64,000 nucleotides of DNA from Iodidimonas sp. SYSU 1G8. GTDB taxonomy: Bacteria > Pseudomonadota > Alphaproteobacteria > SMXS01. A program made the translations under genes and the position numbers. Numbering within the stretch: the first letter of the stretch is position 1; each line of letters opens with the position of its first letter. The stretch lies in contig NZ_JBBYXJ010000002.1 in NCBI RefSeq assembly GCF_039655775.1, positions 1,178,001 to 1,242,000 of the forward strand, read 5' to 3'. Under the pieces are notes generated by a model. The model worked only from the letters and a program-made list of their open reading frames with translations, was not told where the DNA came from and did no database searches. Positions 49,769-58,168 of the stretch are shown in pieces.

Positions 49769-51462
49769 GGGCCGCGCTTCTGTTTTCGACGGCGCTGGCA
49801 TCGGTCATGCTCCCACAGCCGGCGGCACTGGCATCGGAGGTGCCGGTGGCCGCCGTGATGGAGCGCGCTCTGGAATGGCGCGTGACGCCGCCGGCGCAGG
49901 CCTGGGCGGCGCTGGTCGGGACGCCGGCCCCGCAGCGGCAGGAGGCGCGTTGGACCTATGCGCTCAGTCTGGTCAGCGCGGGCCTGGGGGCCGAGGCGAT
50001 CGGCATGCTGGACCTGATGCGCGAGCAGGACGCGGGGGTAGAGACGCTCGCCCACTACCGCCTGGCCCGGGGCATGGCGCTCGTTCAGATGCGCCGCCAT
50101 GCCGAAGGCGTGGCCGCCCTGGAGCTGCCCGCGCTGGCTGAGCGGGCTGAGGCATGCGCCTGGCGTCTCGTGGCCTTGTCCGCGCTGTCCTCGGACAAGG
50201 CGCTGGATGAGGTGGAATGCGCGCTTCCCGCGGTCAAGGCTTTGCCGACCGATCGGCGCGCGCCGTTCATCAGCGCGCTCGCGGCGGCGGCGATTCAAGG
50301 CGACAAACCCGGCGTGGCGCTCGACTGGCTGCGCCTGCTCGATCAAGAGCTTCCGTTGACCCACCTGCTGCGGGCGCAAGCGCAGGCCAAAAGCGGGCAG
50401 TATGACGCGGCGGAAAAGAGCCTCGAAAACGTGAGCCGATCCGGTGACGCCGAGCAACGCGCCCAAGCCCAATTGATGAAGGTGGTCATTGGCCTGGATC
50501 GGGGCGTCCTGGACCCTGTCGCGGCGGGCAAGGCGCTCGATGCGCTCAGGTTCGGCTGGCGCGGCGGCGAGGTGGAGAAGCAGGCGCTGTTGCTGAATTA
50601 CCGCGTCGCGGTGCAGACCAAGGACATTGATCGTGCTCTGGCGAACGGCGCGGCGCTCGTGCGGTACCACCGCCTGGATGACGAGAGCGCGTCGGTCATC
50701 ACGGCGGTGCGGGGGTACCTGACCGCGGCGCTGGACCCTAAAAGCGGTCTGCCTGTCGATCGCGCGGGCGGCCTCTACTGGAATTATCGTGATCTGGCGC
50801 CGACGGGGGCGGAGGGAGATCTGCTGGTCAGCCGGCTGGCGGCTCGTCTCGAGGAGGCCGGCCTTTACGACCGGGCGGCCGAACTGCTGGAGCATCAGCT
50901 GTTCGCGCGTGCGCGAGATGTGGCGCAGGGGCCGGTTTCGATCCGGGTCGCGACCCTTTTCCTGCGGGCGGGCCACCCGGAGCGAGCCGTCCGCGCAATC
51001 AGGAACAGTGAAGGCCCGGCCTATCCGGGCGGCATGACAGACGACCGCAAGAGGGTTCAAGCCATCGCCCTGGCCCGGCTTGGCAAGACCGACGACGCCG
51101 TCGCCGTCGTCGAAGGGTTGCCGGACAGTGCCCGGCTGAGGGCGGAGTTCTATTGGAAAGGCAAGAACTGGCAGGCACTGGCGGATGCATTCCCGGGGGT
51201 CGAGCCCAACGGGAAGACCCTTGACGACCAGGAACAGATCATCGTGCTCCGCCAGGCCATCGCGTTGGGGATGCTGAACAAGAAAGCCGAGTTGCAGCAC
51301 TTGCGCGCGCTTTATCAGGCCCGCTTTCGGGACCTGGGGGCGGCTTCATCCTTCGAGATGCTGACCGCACCGGTCGAGACACTGGCCTCGGAAACCATCG
51401 GCAAGGCACTGGCGGTCATGCCGTCGGCAAGTCCCGCAGGCGCGCTCGGCGATCTGCTCTGA
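49765..51462 (+). CDS. Large secreted helical-repeat (solenoid) protein in the flagellar cluster
   Basis: 565 residues with a signal peptide (MRAALLFSTALASVMLPQPAALA). The mature chain is almost entirely helical, with about a dozen degenerate TPR-like pairs, for example LVSAGLGAEAIGMLDLMREQ, HLLRAQAQAKSGQYDAAEKSLENV, and RVATLFLRAGHPERAVRAIRN. No enzyme motif is present. It overlaps the 75-residue membrane protein start-to-stop (ATGA) and shares its TCCTATAATAGGA element, so both are presumably flagellar. Such proteins can form periplasmic scaffolds around the motor; this is inference. It is convergent with flgL. Confidence 0.75.
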   Translation: MRAALLFSTALASVMLPQPAALASEVPVAAVMERALEWRVTPPAQAWAALVGTPAPQRQEARWTYALSLVSAGLGAEAIGMLDLMREQDAGVETLAHYRLARGMALVQMRRHAEGVAALELPALAERAEACAWRLVALSALSSDKALDEVECALPAVKALPTDRRAPFISALAAAAIQGDKPGVALDWLRLLDQELPLTHLLRAQAQAKSGQYDAAEKSLENVSRSGDAEQRAQAQLMKVVIGLDRGVLDPVAAGKALDALRFGWRGGEVEKQALLLNYRVAVQTKDIDRALANGAALVRYHRLDDESASVITAVRGYLTAALDPKSGLPVDRAGGLYWNYRDLAPTGAEGDLLVSRLAARLEEAGLYDRAAELLEHQLFARARDVAQGPVSIRVATLFLRAGHPERAVRAIRNSEGPAYPGGMTDDRKRVQAIALARLGKTDDAVAVVEGLPDSARLRAEFYWKGKNWQALADAFPGVEPNGKTLDDQEQIIVLRQAIALGMLNKKAELQHLRALYQARFRDLGAASSFEMLTAPVETLASETIGKALAVMPSASPAGALGDLL

Positions 51463-51465
51463 TCG

Positions 51466-51502
51466 AGGCCTGCGACTGCCGGACCAGCGGCAGGGCAGGC
51501 CT
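51466..51502. terminator. Hairpin between convergent genes (probable bidirectional terminator)
   Basis: AGGCCTGC pairs with GCAGGCCT over an inner CTGCCG/CGGCAG stem with the loop GACCAG. It fills the gap between the solenoid gene stop and flgL stop. No T-tract follows in either direction, so it may act as a Rho-assisted or mRNA-stabilising hairpin. Confidence 0.55.
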
Positions 51503-52409
51503 AGCTGAAAAAATTGACCAGACTCAGTCCCGAGAGTTTCGCGAAGACCGAATAGGATGCGTCCAGCGCCGTCTTCTGCTGCGCCAGGTTGATGGCGACC
51601 TGCGCCAGGTCGACGTCTTCACTGTCCGAGATGATGGTTTTCAGGATGACGCCGCGCGCCTCCGCATTGTTGGCCAGCGTCTCTACGTGCGCCTGCTTGC
51701 GACCGTTCTCCGCATTGGCGGTCTGGATGGCGCCGATGCCCTTGTCCAACTGCTCGATGGCCTGTTTCAATGCCGCTTTCTGTGCGTCAGTCGGCATTTC
51801 GCCGAACGGGCCTGCAGCCGCCAGGGTGCGGAACGCCTCAAGCGCATCGCCGCCGATGGTGTGCGCGCCGACGCCGAAGCGAACATCGAGTCCATCGCCC
51901 AGGCGCGCGGTCTGCTGACCGTCGTCGCTGGCGAACGCGGCGTTGCCCGCGAGGCTCAGGGTGTCGGCGAGGCTGCCGACCTTGAACGGGGTTTCGCTGG
52001 TGCGCGAGCCGGCGAACAGGGGGACCCCGCCTTCCGTCGCGTTCAGGGTGTTGGCGAACGCGTCGAAGGCAGACTCGATCGTCGATTGCAGGCCCAGCGT
52101 ATTGCCGCGGCCGAGCGCCGTGAAGAGATCCTGCCGCAGCGTCGACGCGGTGCTCTCCGCCTGGGTGAGGTTGGCGTCGTAGAGCGACAGGGTCGTGGCG
52201 GTACGGGCCGCCACCGTTGCATAGGCTTCGGTCCTGCTCAGCATGGAGCGGGCCGAGATGCTTCTGACCGTATCGCCGCCCAGACCGGCATAGGTCGATG
52301 CCTTCTTGCCGCTGGCGACCTCCTGCTGGGTCGTGACGAGCTGCGCCTGGGCGCGCTGGATAGAGCCGGAAAGAGCTTGGTGAAAAACGGGGGTCGCGAC
52401 GCGGTTCAT
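51501..52409 (-). CDS. flgL: Hook-filament junction protein FlgL
   Basis: 302 residues of the flagellin superfamily. The N-terminal helix region (ATPVFHQALSGSIQRAQAQLVTTQQEVASGKKAS, landmark) and the C-terminal helix ending in AQVAINLAQQKTALDASYSVFAKLSGLSLVNFF resemble flagellin ends, with a smaller middle. FlgL sits between FlgK and the filament. Last gene of flgE-flgK-flgL, 11 bases after flgK. Confidence 0.95.
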   Translation of the reverse strand: MNRVATPVFHQALSGSIQRAQAQLVTTQQEVASGKKASTYAGLGGDTVRSISARSMLSRTEAYATVAARTATTLSLYDANLTQAESTASTLRQDLFTALGRGNTLGLQSTIESAFDAFANTLNATEGGVPLFAGSRTSETPFKVGSLADTLSLAGNAAFASDDGQQTARLGDGLDVRFGVGAHTIGGDALEAFRTLAAAGPFGEMPTDAQKAALKQAIEQLDKGIGAIQTANAENGRKQAHVETLANNAEARGVILKTIISDSEDVDLAQVAINLAQQKTALDASYSVFAKLSGLSLVNFFS

Positions 52410-52420
52410 GATCTGGACCT

Positions 52421-54511
52421 TCAGCGCATCATGTTGAGCAGGGTGTCGTACATATCGTTCGCCGTCGCGACGACGCGCGCGGCGGCGGAGTAGCTGTTCT
52501 GCAGAATCACCAGCTGGGCCAGTTCCTCGTCCACATTGACCCCCGAGAAGCTGTCACGGCGGCTCACGGCGTCGTCGAGGCGCGCGCTTGCGCTCGCGCG
52601 AGCGTCTTCGGCGCGCGACGCCTCGGCCCCCGCGCTGCTGATCAGCCGTGCCGCGGCCTGCCCCACGGTGGCGCTGCCGTACCGTCCCAGCGCGACGGGC
52701 GCGGCCAGTTGGTCGACATAGGCATTCGCGCCCTGCTTGTTCCCGGCGCCGATGACGGTTTGGCCCAGCACGGCGCCGGCCGGAACGCGGGCCAGCGGCA
52801 GGCGCGCGGGGGTGGCGGCGATATCCGCTCGGACGGACATCGAGGACACGGGACCCCGCGCGAGACCCAGCAGGCCCGAAAGGGATTGGCCCGTGCCCAG
52901 ACGGTCGGTGGTGTCGCCGGTGACCGCCAGGGTGACGCCGCCGCCCGCCGCCGATGGCTCGAACGCGAGCCGACCGGACTCATCCAGGGAGAAACCGCCG
53001 AAGCGGGACAGCGGACCCGCGTTCAATTCGCCCAGCATGTCCGCCAGGGCCGGCCCGGACGTACCGGTGACGTACTGGCTGGCGAGAATTCTGCCGCCGC
53101 CGTCGCGCAGTTCGAGGCCGAGCGACTGACCCGGCGCGATGCCGTGGGCGTCGGATGGCTGGAATCCGGGCGGAACCAAGGGGGCTTCCGACCGGATGAG
53201 ATCGTTGAGCCCGAAGAAGTGCGAAAAGCTCATGCCGGCGCGCACGGCCGGCATTGCCGGATCCTGGGCGACCGACACGCCGTTACCCGGGGCCGTCGCC
53301 CGCAGCGTGAAACGCCCGTCCGAAAATGACGCGGTCGCGGCCCCGCCGAGCCCGGTATTCATGGCGGCCAGCGCGTCGGCGATGGTGGCCGCCGGTCCAA
53401 GGGACGAGAAGTCGATGCTGGCAGCGGCGACGAGGGTGCCCGCTCCGTCGGTGACCGAGAGGCTGGCCGTTCCGGAGAAACCGAGCCGGTCGGCCGTCAC
53501 GAGGCCTGTATCGCGGCCCGCGAGCACGTTGGGCGCGGGTACCGCCGTGGCGGCATTCGATGCCGCGTTGAGCGAGTATGCCAGGGCGTCGCCGATGATA
53601 CTCAGTTGTTCGCTGAACAGGGGCAGAGCGCGGTCGCGCATGTCGAGCAAACCGCCCAGCTTGCCGCCGACTTGGGGCGAGACGATCACATCTCCGGTCG
53701 ACGGCCCTTGTTCGCCCGCCTCGCCGGAGAAGCGGACGCCGATCGCCGGTGACCCGGTCTGCAACCCGCTTCCCGAGGCGGCGGGATAGGTGAGCTGGCG
53801 CAGCCGCCGGTCGAGCAGCACGGTCCCGTCCGCGGCATCGATGGTGACCCGGCCATCCGGCTGATCGCGCACCGTGATCCCGATCAGACCACCCAGATCG
53901 CCAATGGCCGACATGCGCTGGCTGGCCAGCGCCGCGGTGCTGCGACCCATGCCTTCCGAACGGGCGATATTGTCGTTCAGATCGTGGATCCGGGTCAGCA
54001 GTCCGTTTACCCGGGTAACGGTGTCCTCGATTTCCGCCGCCGCGTTTGCCCGCAGGGCCGCAACGTCGTCGTCGGTCTGGCGGAGTGTCTCCAGCATGCT
54101 GGAGACATCGCCGACGAACACGGCGGCCGCCTCGGGACTGGTGCTGGACGCCGTCATGGCGATGGCGGACGACGTGAGCGCGTCGAGCCGCGCGGGCAGC
54201 GTCGCCGCCGAACCGGGCTGACCGATGGCGGCCTGTAACTGGTCGAGATAACCGGCGGTCACGTCGGCCCGGCCGGACATGGCCGCCCGGCCGTAGACCG
54301 CCGCCTCGAGAAACCGGTCCGCGATACGCTGGGACTCTCCGACCAGGACGCCGTTCGTCCGGCCGCCCGTGACGCCCGCCGACAAGGCGACACGCTCGCG
54401 CGCGTAGCCGGCGGTGCCCACATTCGCGATGTTGTTCGAGGCGGCGCCCATGCCGGCCTGGGACGCGGCCAGGCCCGACATGGCGGAATTGAGGATGCTG
54501 TTGAGCGACAC
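52421..54511 (-). CDS. flgK: Hook-filament junction protein FlgK
   Basis: 696 residues with a GTG start preceded by AGGATC. N-terminal motif LNSILNSAMSGLAASQAGM then SNNIANVGTAGYARERVAL, and the C-terminal EELAQLVILQNSYSAAARVVAT region, are the family ends. The middle is extended relative to enterobacterial FlgK (about 545), as is common in alphaproteobacteria. It forms the first junction ring on the hook. It is followed by flgL after 11 bases. Confidence 0.95.
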   Translation of the reverse strand: MSLNSILNSAMSGLAASQAGMGAASNNIANVGTAGYARERVALSAGVTGGRTNGVLVGESQRIADRFLEAAVYGRAAMSGRADVTAGYLDQLQAAIGQPGSAATLPARLDALTSSAIAMTASSTSPEAAAVFVGDVSSMLETLRQTDDDVAALRANAAAEIEDTVTRVNGLLTRIHDLNDNIARSEGMGRSTAALASQRMSAIGDLGGLIGITVRDQPDGRVTIDAADGTVLLDRRLRQLTYPAASGSGLQTGSPAIGVRFSGEAGEQGPSTGDVIVSPQVGGKLGGLLDMRDRALPLFSEQLSIIGDALAYSLNAASNAATAVPAPNVLAGRDTGLVTADRLGFSGTASLSVTDGAGTLVAAASIDFSSLGPAATIADALAAMNTGLGGAATASFSDGRFTLRATAPGNGVSVAQDPAMPAVRAGMSFSHFFGLNDLIRSEAPLVPPGFQPSDAHGIAPGQSLGLELRDGGGRILASQYVTGTSGPALADMLGELNAGPLSRFGGFSLDESGRLAFEPSAAGGGVTLAVTGDTTDRLGTGQSLSGLLGLARGPVSSMSVRADIAATPARLPLARVPAGAVLGQTVIGAGNKQGANAYVDQLAAPVALGRYGSATVGQAAARLISSAGAEASRAEDARASASARLDDAVSRRDSFSGVNVDEELAQLVILQNSYSAAARVVATANDMYDTLLNMMR

Positions 54512-54557
54512 GGAAGATCCTTACGGCGGGAAGAACGGCCTGTTCAGGCCGGCGGCG

Positions 54558-55859
54558 TCAGCGCTTCAGATTGTTGACCTCCTGCAGCATGTCATCGACG
54601 GTGGTGATCACTTTCGACGAAGCGCTGTAGGCGCGCTGGAAGCGGATCATGTTGGTGAATTCCTGCGCCAGATCCACGTTGGATGCCTCCAGCGCGCTGC
54701 TGACGATGCTGCCGGAGCCAAAGCTGCCGGGAGGGTTGATCGTCGGGCTGCCCGATTCGTTGGAGATCGAGTAGGCGTTGCCTGAAAGCCGGGTCAGTCC
54801 GTCCGGGTTGGCGAAGGTCGCCAGTGGCAACTGGAACACGGCGCGGGAGGTGCCGTCGTCGAAGATGGCGCTGACGAGGCCTGTCTTGGAAATATCGATC
54901 GAGGCGATGTTGTTGAGCAGGCCGCCGTCGAGCGACGAGGACAGCAGGGCGGATTCGCCGCCGAACTGGGTGAGACCGTTCACGGCCGCATCGCTTCCCA
55001 GATTGAGGGCGATCGGGCTCGAGCCCGCGCCATTGGTCCAGGTCACGGACAGCGGACTGAACAGCGTGCCGGTGGAGCCGGCCAGATCAAGGCTGCCATC
55101 GGCGTTGAAGGCGATGGCGCCGCTGGCGAGCAGGCCGCCCGCCGCGGTCACGTCGGTCGCCGGATCGGCGTAGATTTCGCCCGCCCACTGATTCACGCCG
55201 GTCTTGGCGAAGCCCATGGTGACGCGGTGCGAGCCGCCCTGGGCATCGAAGATGTCGAGCGAGCGCGTGAAGTCGGGGACCATGGTACCGCTGGCGAGGT
55301 CGCCGACCGCATAGGCCGCGGTCTGGACCGGCGTCGTCGACTGCAGGTTGGCGCGGATCGTGATCGCGGTGGTCGCGGTCGCGGTGCCGTTGAGATCGCC
55401 GAGACCCACGGGCTGCAGCTCGTCCAGATTGCCGGTGTTCACGTAGCCGCCCGCGCCGTCCAGCGGCCAGCCCTGCAGATAGTAGCCGCTGGTGTTGCGA
55501 AGGAAGCCTTCGGCGTCGGGCGAAAACGATCCTGCCCGGGTGAACGACACGGTGCTGTCGGGGGCCTCCGTCGAGCGGACGACGAAGAAGCCGCTGCCGT
55601 CGATCCCCATGTCGGTCTGGTTGCTGGACGTCTGCAGCAGGCCCTGTTTCGAGATCAGCATTTGCGGCGATGCCGCGACGCCGCCCGCCGTGTAGCTGCT
55701 GCTTGCCTGGCCGTCGACGACCAGCGACTTGAACTCGGTCTGCACGCCCTTGTAGCCGACGGTGTTGATGTTCGCGATGTTGTCCGCGACGCCCGCCATG
55801 GCGCTGGACTGGGCGCCGAGACCGGACACGCCCGCATAGAGAGCTGAATAGAGGCTCAT
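54558..55859 (-). CDS. flgE: Flagellar hook protein FlgE
   Basis: 433 residues from the ATG at 55859 (MSLYSALYAGVSGLGAQSSAM). NIANINTVGYKGVQTEFKSLV and the end SNVDLAQEFTNMIRFQRAYSASSKVIT are typical. The DMGIDGSGFFVVRS landmark is present. The middle domain is of moderate length, which fits a smooth hook. First gene of flgE-flgK-flgL. A TCCTATAAT element on the minus strand lies about 31 bases upstream of the ATG. Confidence 0.96.
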   Translation of the reverse strand: MSLYSALYAGVSGLGAQSSAMAGVADNIANINTVGYKGVQTEFKSLVVDGQASSSYTAGGVAASPQMLISKQGLLQTSSNQTDMGIDGSGFFVVRSTEAPDSTVSFTRAGSFSPDAEGFLRNTSGYYLQGWPLDGAGGYVNTGNLDELQPVGLGDLNGTATATTAITIRANLQSTTPVQTAAYAVGDLASGTMVPDFTRSLDIFDAQGGSHRVTMGFAKTGVNQWAGEIYADPATDVTAAGGLLASGAIAFNADGSLDLAGSTGTLFSPLSVTWTNGAGSSPIALNLGSDAAVNGLTQFGGESALLSSSLDGGLLNNIASIDISKTGLVSAIFDDGTSRAVFQLPLATFANPDGLTRLSGNAYSISNESGSPTINPPGSFGSGSIVSSALEASNVDLAQEFTNMIRFQRAYSASSKVITTVDDMLQEVNNLKR

Positions 55860-55889
55860 GGTGTTCTCCGTGGATGGCTTGGTGCAGAT

Positions 55890-55898
55890 ATTATAGGA
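55890..55898 (-). promoter_or_regulatory. TCCTATAAT element ahead of flgE
   Basis: Minus strand TTCCTATAATATC. It starts about 39 bases before the hook gene ATG. The right arm is missing, so the conserved part here is TCCTATAAT rather than the palindrome. That points to a -10-like role at this site. Confidence 0.65.
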
Positions 55899-55920
55899 AC
55901 ATTCCTTGGGAACAGTTCTA

Positions 55921-55939
55921 CACGGCAATTTTTGCCTAG
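55921..55939. promoter_or_regulatory. CTAGGCA-N5-TGCCGTG motif (copy 2, inverted)
   Basis: The minus strand reads CTAGGCA-AAAAT-TGCCGTG. It lies between the flgE and flbT elements in the divergent promoter region. It shares all 14 fixed bases with the copy at 45588-45606 while the 5-base spacer differs, as expected for a protein-binding site. Confidence 0.6.
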
Positions 55940-55963
55940 CGTTCCCTTGGTTTCGAACTTCTT

Positions 55964-55976
55964 TCCTATAATAGGA
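55964..55976. promoter_or_regulatory. TCCTATAATAGGA palindrome ahead of flbT
   Basis: Third exact 13-base palindrome, 24 bases before the flbT ATG and 105 bases from the flgE start. flgE also has its own separate copy at 55890. Downstream AGGAG of the element is not the ribosome site; AAGGTGAG nearer the ATG fits better. Confidence 0.7.
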
Positions 55977-55999
55977 GGAGCATAACCAAGGTGAGACCC

Positions 56000-56404
56000 A
56001 TGGCCCTGAGAATTTCCCTGCGTGATGGAGAGAAGGTGATCGTCAATGGCGCCGTGCTGCGCGCCGTCGGCCGCATGACCCTCGATGTGGAGAATGGCGC
56101 CGCCGTCCTGCGCGGACGCGAGCTGATGCAGCCCGACGAGGCCCGCACGCCGGCCAGCCGCGTGTATTTCGCCTGCATGATGGCCTATATCGATCCCGAG
56201 GGGCGCGCCGCGTATCAGGAGTCCCTGGTGTCCCTGATCGGCGATCTGCTGGAGGCGCTGCAGGCGCCGGACGCGCGGGCGTGCTGCATCAGGGTCGCCC
56301 AGAAGGTGGCGTGCCGTGACTTCTACCGGGCGCTGACCGATTGCCGCTGGCTGATGCGCTACGAGGCCGACGCGATGGCGCGTCTGCTGCCAGAGGCGGT
56401 GTGA
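56000..56404 (+). CDS. flbT: Flagellar biosynthesis repressor FlbT
   Basis: 134 residues from the ATG at 56000 (MALRISLRDGEKVIVNGAVL), preceded by AAGGTGAG. The FlbT pattern LRDGEKVIVNGAVL, VLRGRELMQPDEARTPASRVYFACMMAYI is clear. FlbT binds flagellin mRNA leaders and controls their stability in Caulobacter and relatives. No flaF is coupled; fliI follows after four bases instead, which is an unusual partner. Confidence 0.93.
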   Translation: MALRISLRDGEKVIVNGAVLRAVGRMTLDVENGAAVLRGRELMQPDEARTPASRVYFACMMAYIDPEGRAAYQESLVSLIGDLLEALQAPDARACCIRVAQKVACRDFYRALTDCRWLMRYEADAMARLLPEAV

Positions 56405-56408
56405 GATC

Positions 56409-57734
56409 ATGTCGCCCTTGTCGGCCGCCGCCGCCGCCCTGCGCGGAATGCCCGCCGAGCACCGCTTCGGTCAGGTCGCCGCCGTGCGCGGCGCCTTGAT
56501 CGAGGTCGATGGCCTGGGCGGTGCCGCGCGGGTCGGATCGCGTCTCGACATCGCGACGCGCGCGGGTACGCTCGCGGCGGAGGTCACGGGCATGGACCGG
56601 GGCGTCTGTCACTGCATGCCGTTCCAGGACCCGCAGGGCGTGGGCACCGGGATGCGCGCCGATCTGGCCGCCGGCCAGTTCGTGCTGCGGCCGTCTTTTG
56701 GCTGGCTGGGGCGCCTGGTCGATGGTCTCGGCAACCCCATCGACGGCAAGGGCCCTCTTCAGGCCGGCGCGCATCCGCAGCCGATCCGCGCGGCGGCTCC
56801 GCCCGCCGCGACGCGCGCCAGAGTCGGCGCGCGCATCGAGACGGGGGTGCGAGCCCTCGATCTTTTCGCATCGCTGTGCGTCGGACAGCGGCTGGGCCTG
56901 TTCGCCGGTTCGGGCGTCGGCAAGTCGGTGCTTCTGTCCATGCTGGCGCGCTGGACCGCGTGCGACATCGCGGTGATCGGCCTGATCGGTGAACGAGGGC
57001 GCGAAGTCCAGGAATTCGTCGAGGACGATCTGGGGGCCGAAGGTCTCGCCCGGAGCGTCGTGGTGGTCGCGACCGGCGACGAGCCGGCGCTGATGCGGCG
57101 CCAGGCGGCCTGGACGACCATGGCCATCGCCGAGCATTTCCGCGACCAGGGCCATCACGTCCTGTGTCTCATGGACTCGGTGACCCGCTTCGCCATGGCA
57201 CAGCGCGAGATCGGCCTGGCCAGCGGCGAGCCGCCGGCCACCAAGGGATACACGCCCACGGTCTTCGCCGAGCTTCCCCGTCTGCTCGAGCGCGCGGGGC
57301 CGGGACTGCCGGGCCAGGGATCCATCACGGGCGTGTTCACGGTGCTCGTCGATGGTGACGATCATGACGAGCCGGTCGCCGACGCGGTCCGCGGGATTCT
57401 CGACGGTCACGTGGTGCTGTCGCGGCGCATCGCGGAACGCGGGCGGTATCCCGCCATCGACATCCTCAAATCCGTGTCGCGGACACTACCACGCGCGCAG
57501 ACGGACAGGGAAAACGCGCTTCGGCTCGAGGCCCGTGGCAATCTCGCGCTCTATTCGGACATGGCGGAGATGGTTCGGCTTGGCGCCTATAGTACCGGTT
57601 CCGATGCACGGGTGGATCGGGCCGTGGCGCTTGAGCCGCGTATCGAGGCGCTGATCGGGCAGGGCAAGAATGACCGGGGGCGGCTCGACCAGGCCTTCGC
57701 CGATCTCGAAATGATCCTCGGCGGTGCGGCATGA
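56409..57734 (+). CDS. fliI: Flagellum-specific ATPase FliI
   Basis: 441 residues. The Walker A motif is GLFAGSGVGKSVL near 165-177, the Walker B strand is HHVLCLMDSVTRF, and the catalytic Glu follows in GERGREVQEFV near 195. The GEPPATKGYTPTVFAELPRLLERAG segment is typical of FliI/InvC. It energises export of rod, hook and filament subunits in the cytoplasm. It overlaps fliJ by four bases. Confidence 0.96.
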   Translation: MSPLSAAAAALRGMPAEHRFGQVAAVRGALIEVDGLGGAARVGSRLDIATRAGTLAAEVTGMDRGVCHCMPFQDPQGVGTGMRADLAAGQFVLRPSFGWLGRLVDGLGNPIDGKGPLQAGAHPQPIRAAAPPAATRARVGARIETGVRALDLFASLCVGQRLGLFAGSGVGKSVLLSMLARWTACDIAVIGLIGERGREVQEFVEDDLGAEGLARSVVVVATGDEPALMRRQAAWTTMAIAEHFRDQGHHVLCLMDSVTRFAMAQREIGLASGEPPATKGYTPTVFAELPRLLERAGPGLPGQGSITGVFTVLVDGDDHDEPVADAVRGILDGHVVLSRRIAERGRYPAIDILKSVSRTLPRAQTDRENALRLEARGNLALYSDMAEMVRLGAYSTGSDARVDRAVALEPRIEALIGQGKNDRGRLDQAFADLEMILGGAA

Positions 57735-58168
57735 CGACGCCCTATGACCCGGCGATTCGCATAAAGCGGCGGCAGGTCGACGATATCGCGCGGCAGATCG
57801 GCGACGCGCTCGCGCGCGTGGCCTCGCTGGATGAAGGGGTCGAGCAATTGGCAGGGGACGCCAGACGCGAGGCCATGTGCGGCGCGGAGGCGCCGATGGT
57901 GTCCTCTCATCACTATGCCGCGCGCCTGCGGACGCGCCGGGCCGGCCTCATGGAAGAACGCGCGTTCACGCAGGCAAGGCTCGTCAGCCTCCGGGCCGAA
58001 GCGGCCAGCGCCATTGCGTCGCTGCAGGCCATCGAGACCGCGGCCGAGAGGCACCGTGCCGAGCACAAACGCCGCCGTGACAACGCCGTCCAGGCGCAAC
58101 TCGACGACATGGTGGCCTCGTCGGTGGTTCGCCGACACCACGCGTCCAGGGAGCATCGAACGTCATGA
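57731..58168 (+). CDS. fliJ: FliJ-like export chaperone
   Basis: 145 residues of long helices with an Arg/Ala/Glu-rich coiled-coil pattern (IRIKRRQVDDIARQIGDALARVASLDEGVEQL, then RLRTRRAGLMEERAFTQARLVSLRAEAASAI). The position immediately after fliI, the length and the coiled coil identify it as FliJ-like, although sequence conservation in this family is weak. FliJ helps the FliI ring and the export gate. It overlaps fliI and the lytic enzyme gene by four bases. Confidence 0.78.
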   Translation: MTTPYDPAIRIKRRQVDDIARQIGDALARVASLDEGVEQLAGDARREAMCGAEAPMVSSHHYAARLRTRRAGLMEERAFTQARLVSLRAEAASAIASLQAIETAAERHRAEHKRRRDNAVQAQLDDMVASSVVRRHHASREHRTS

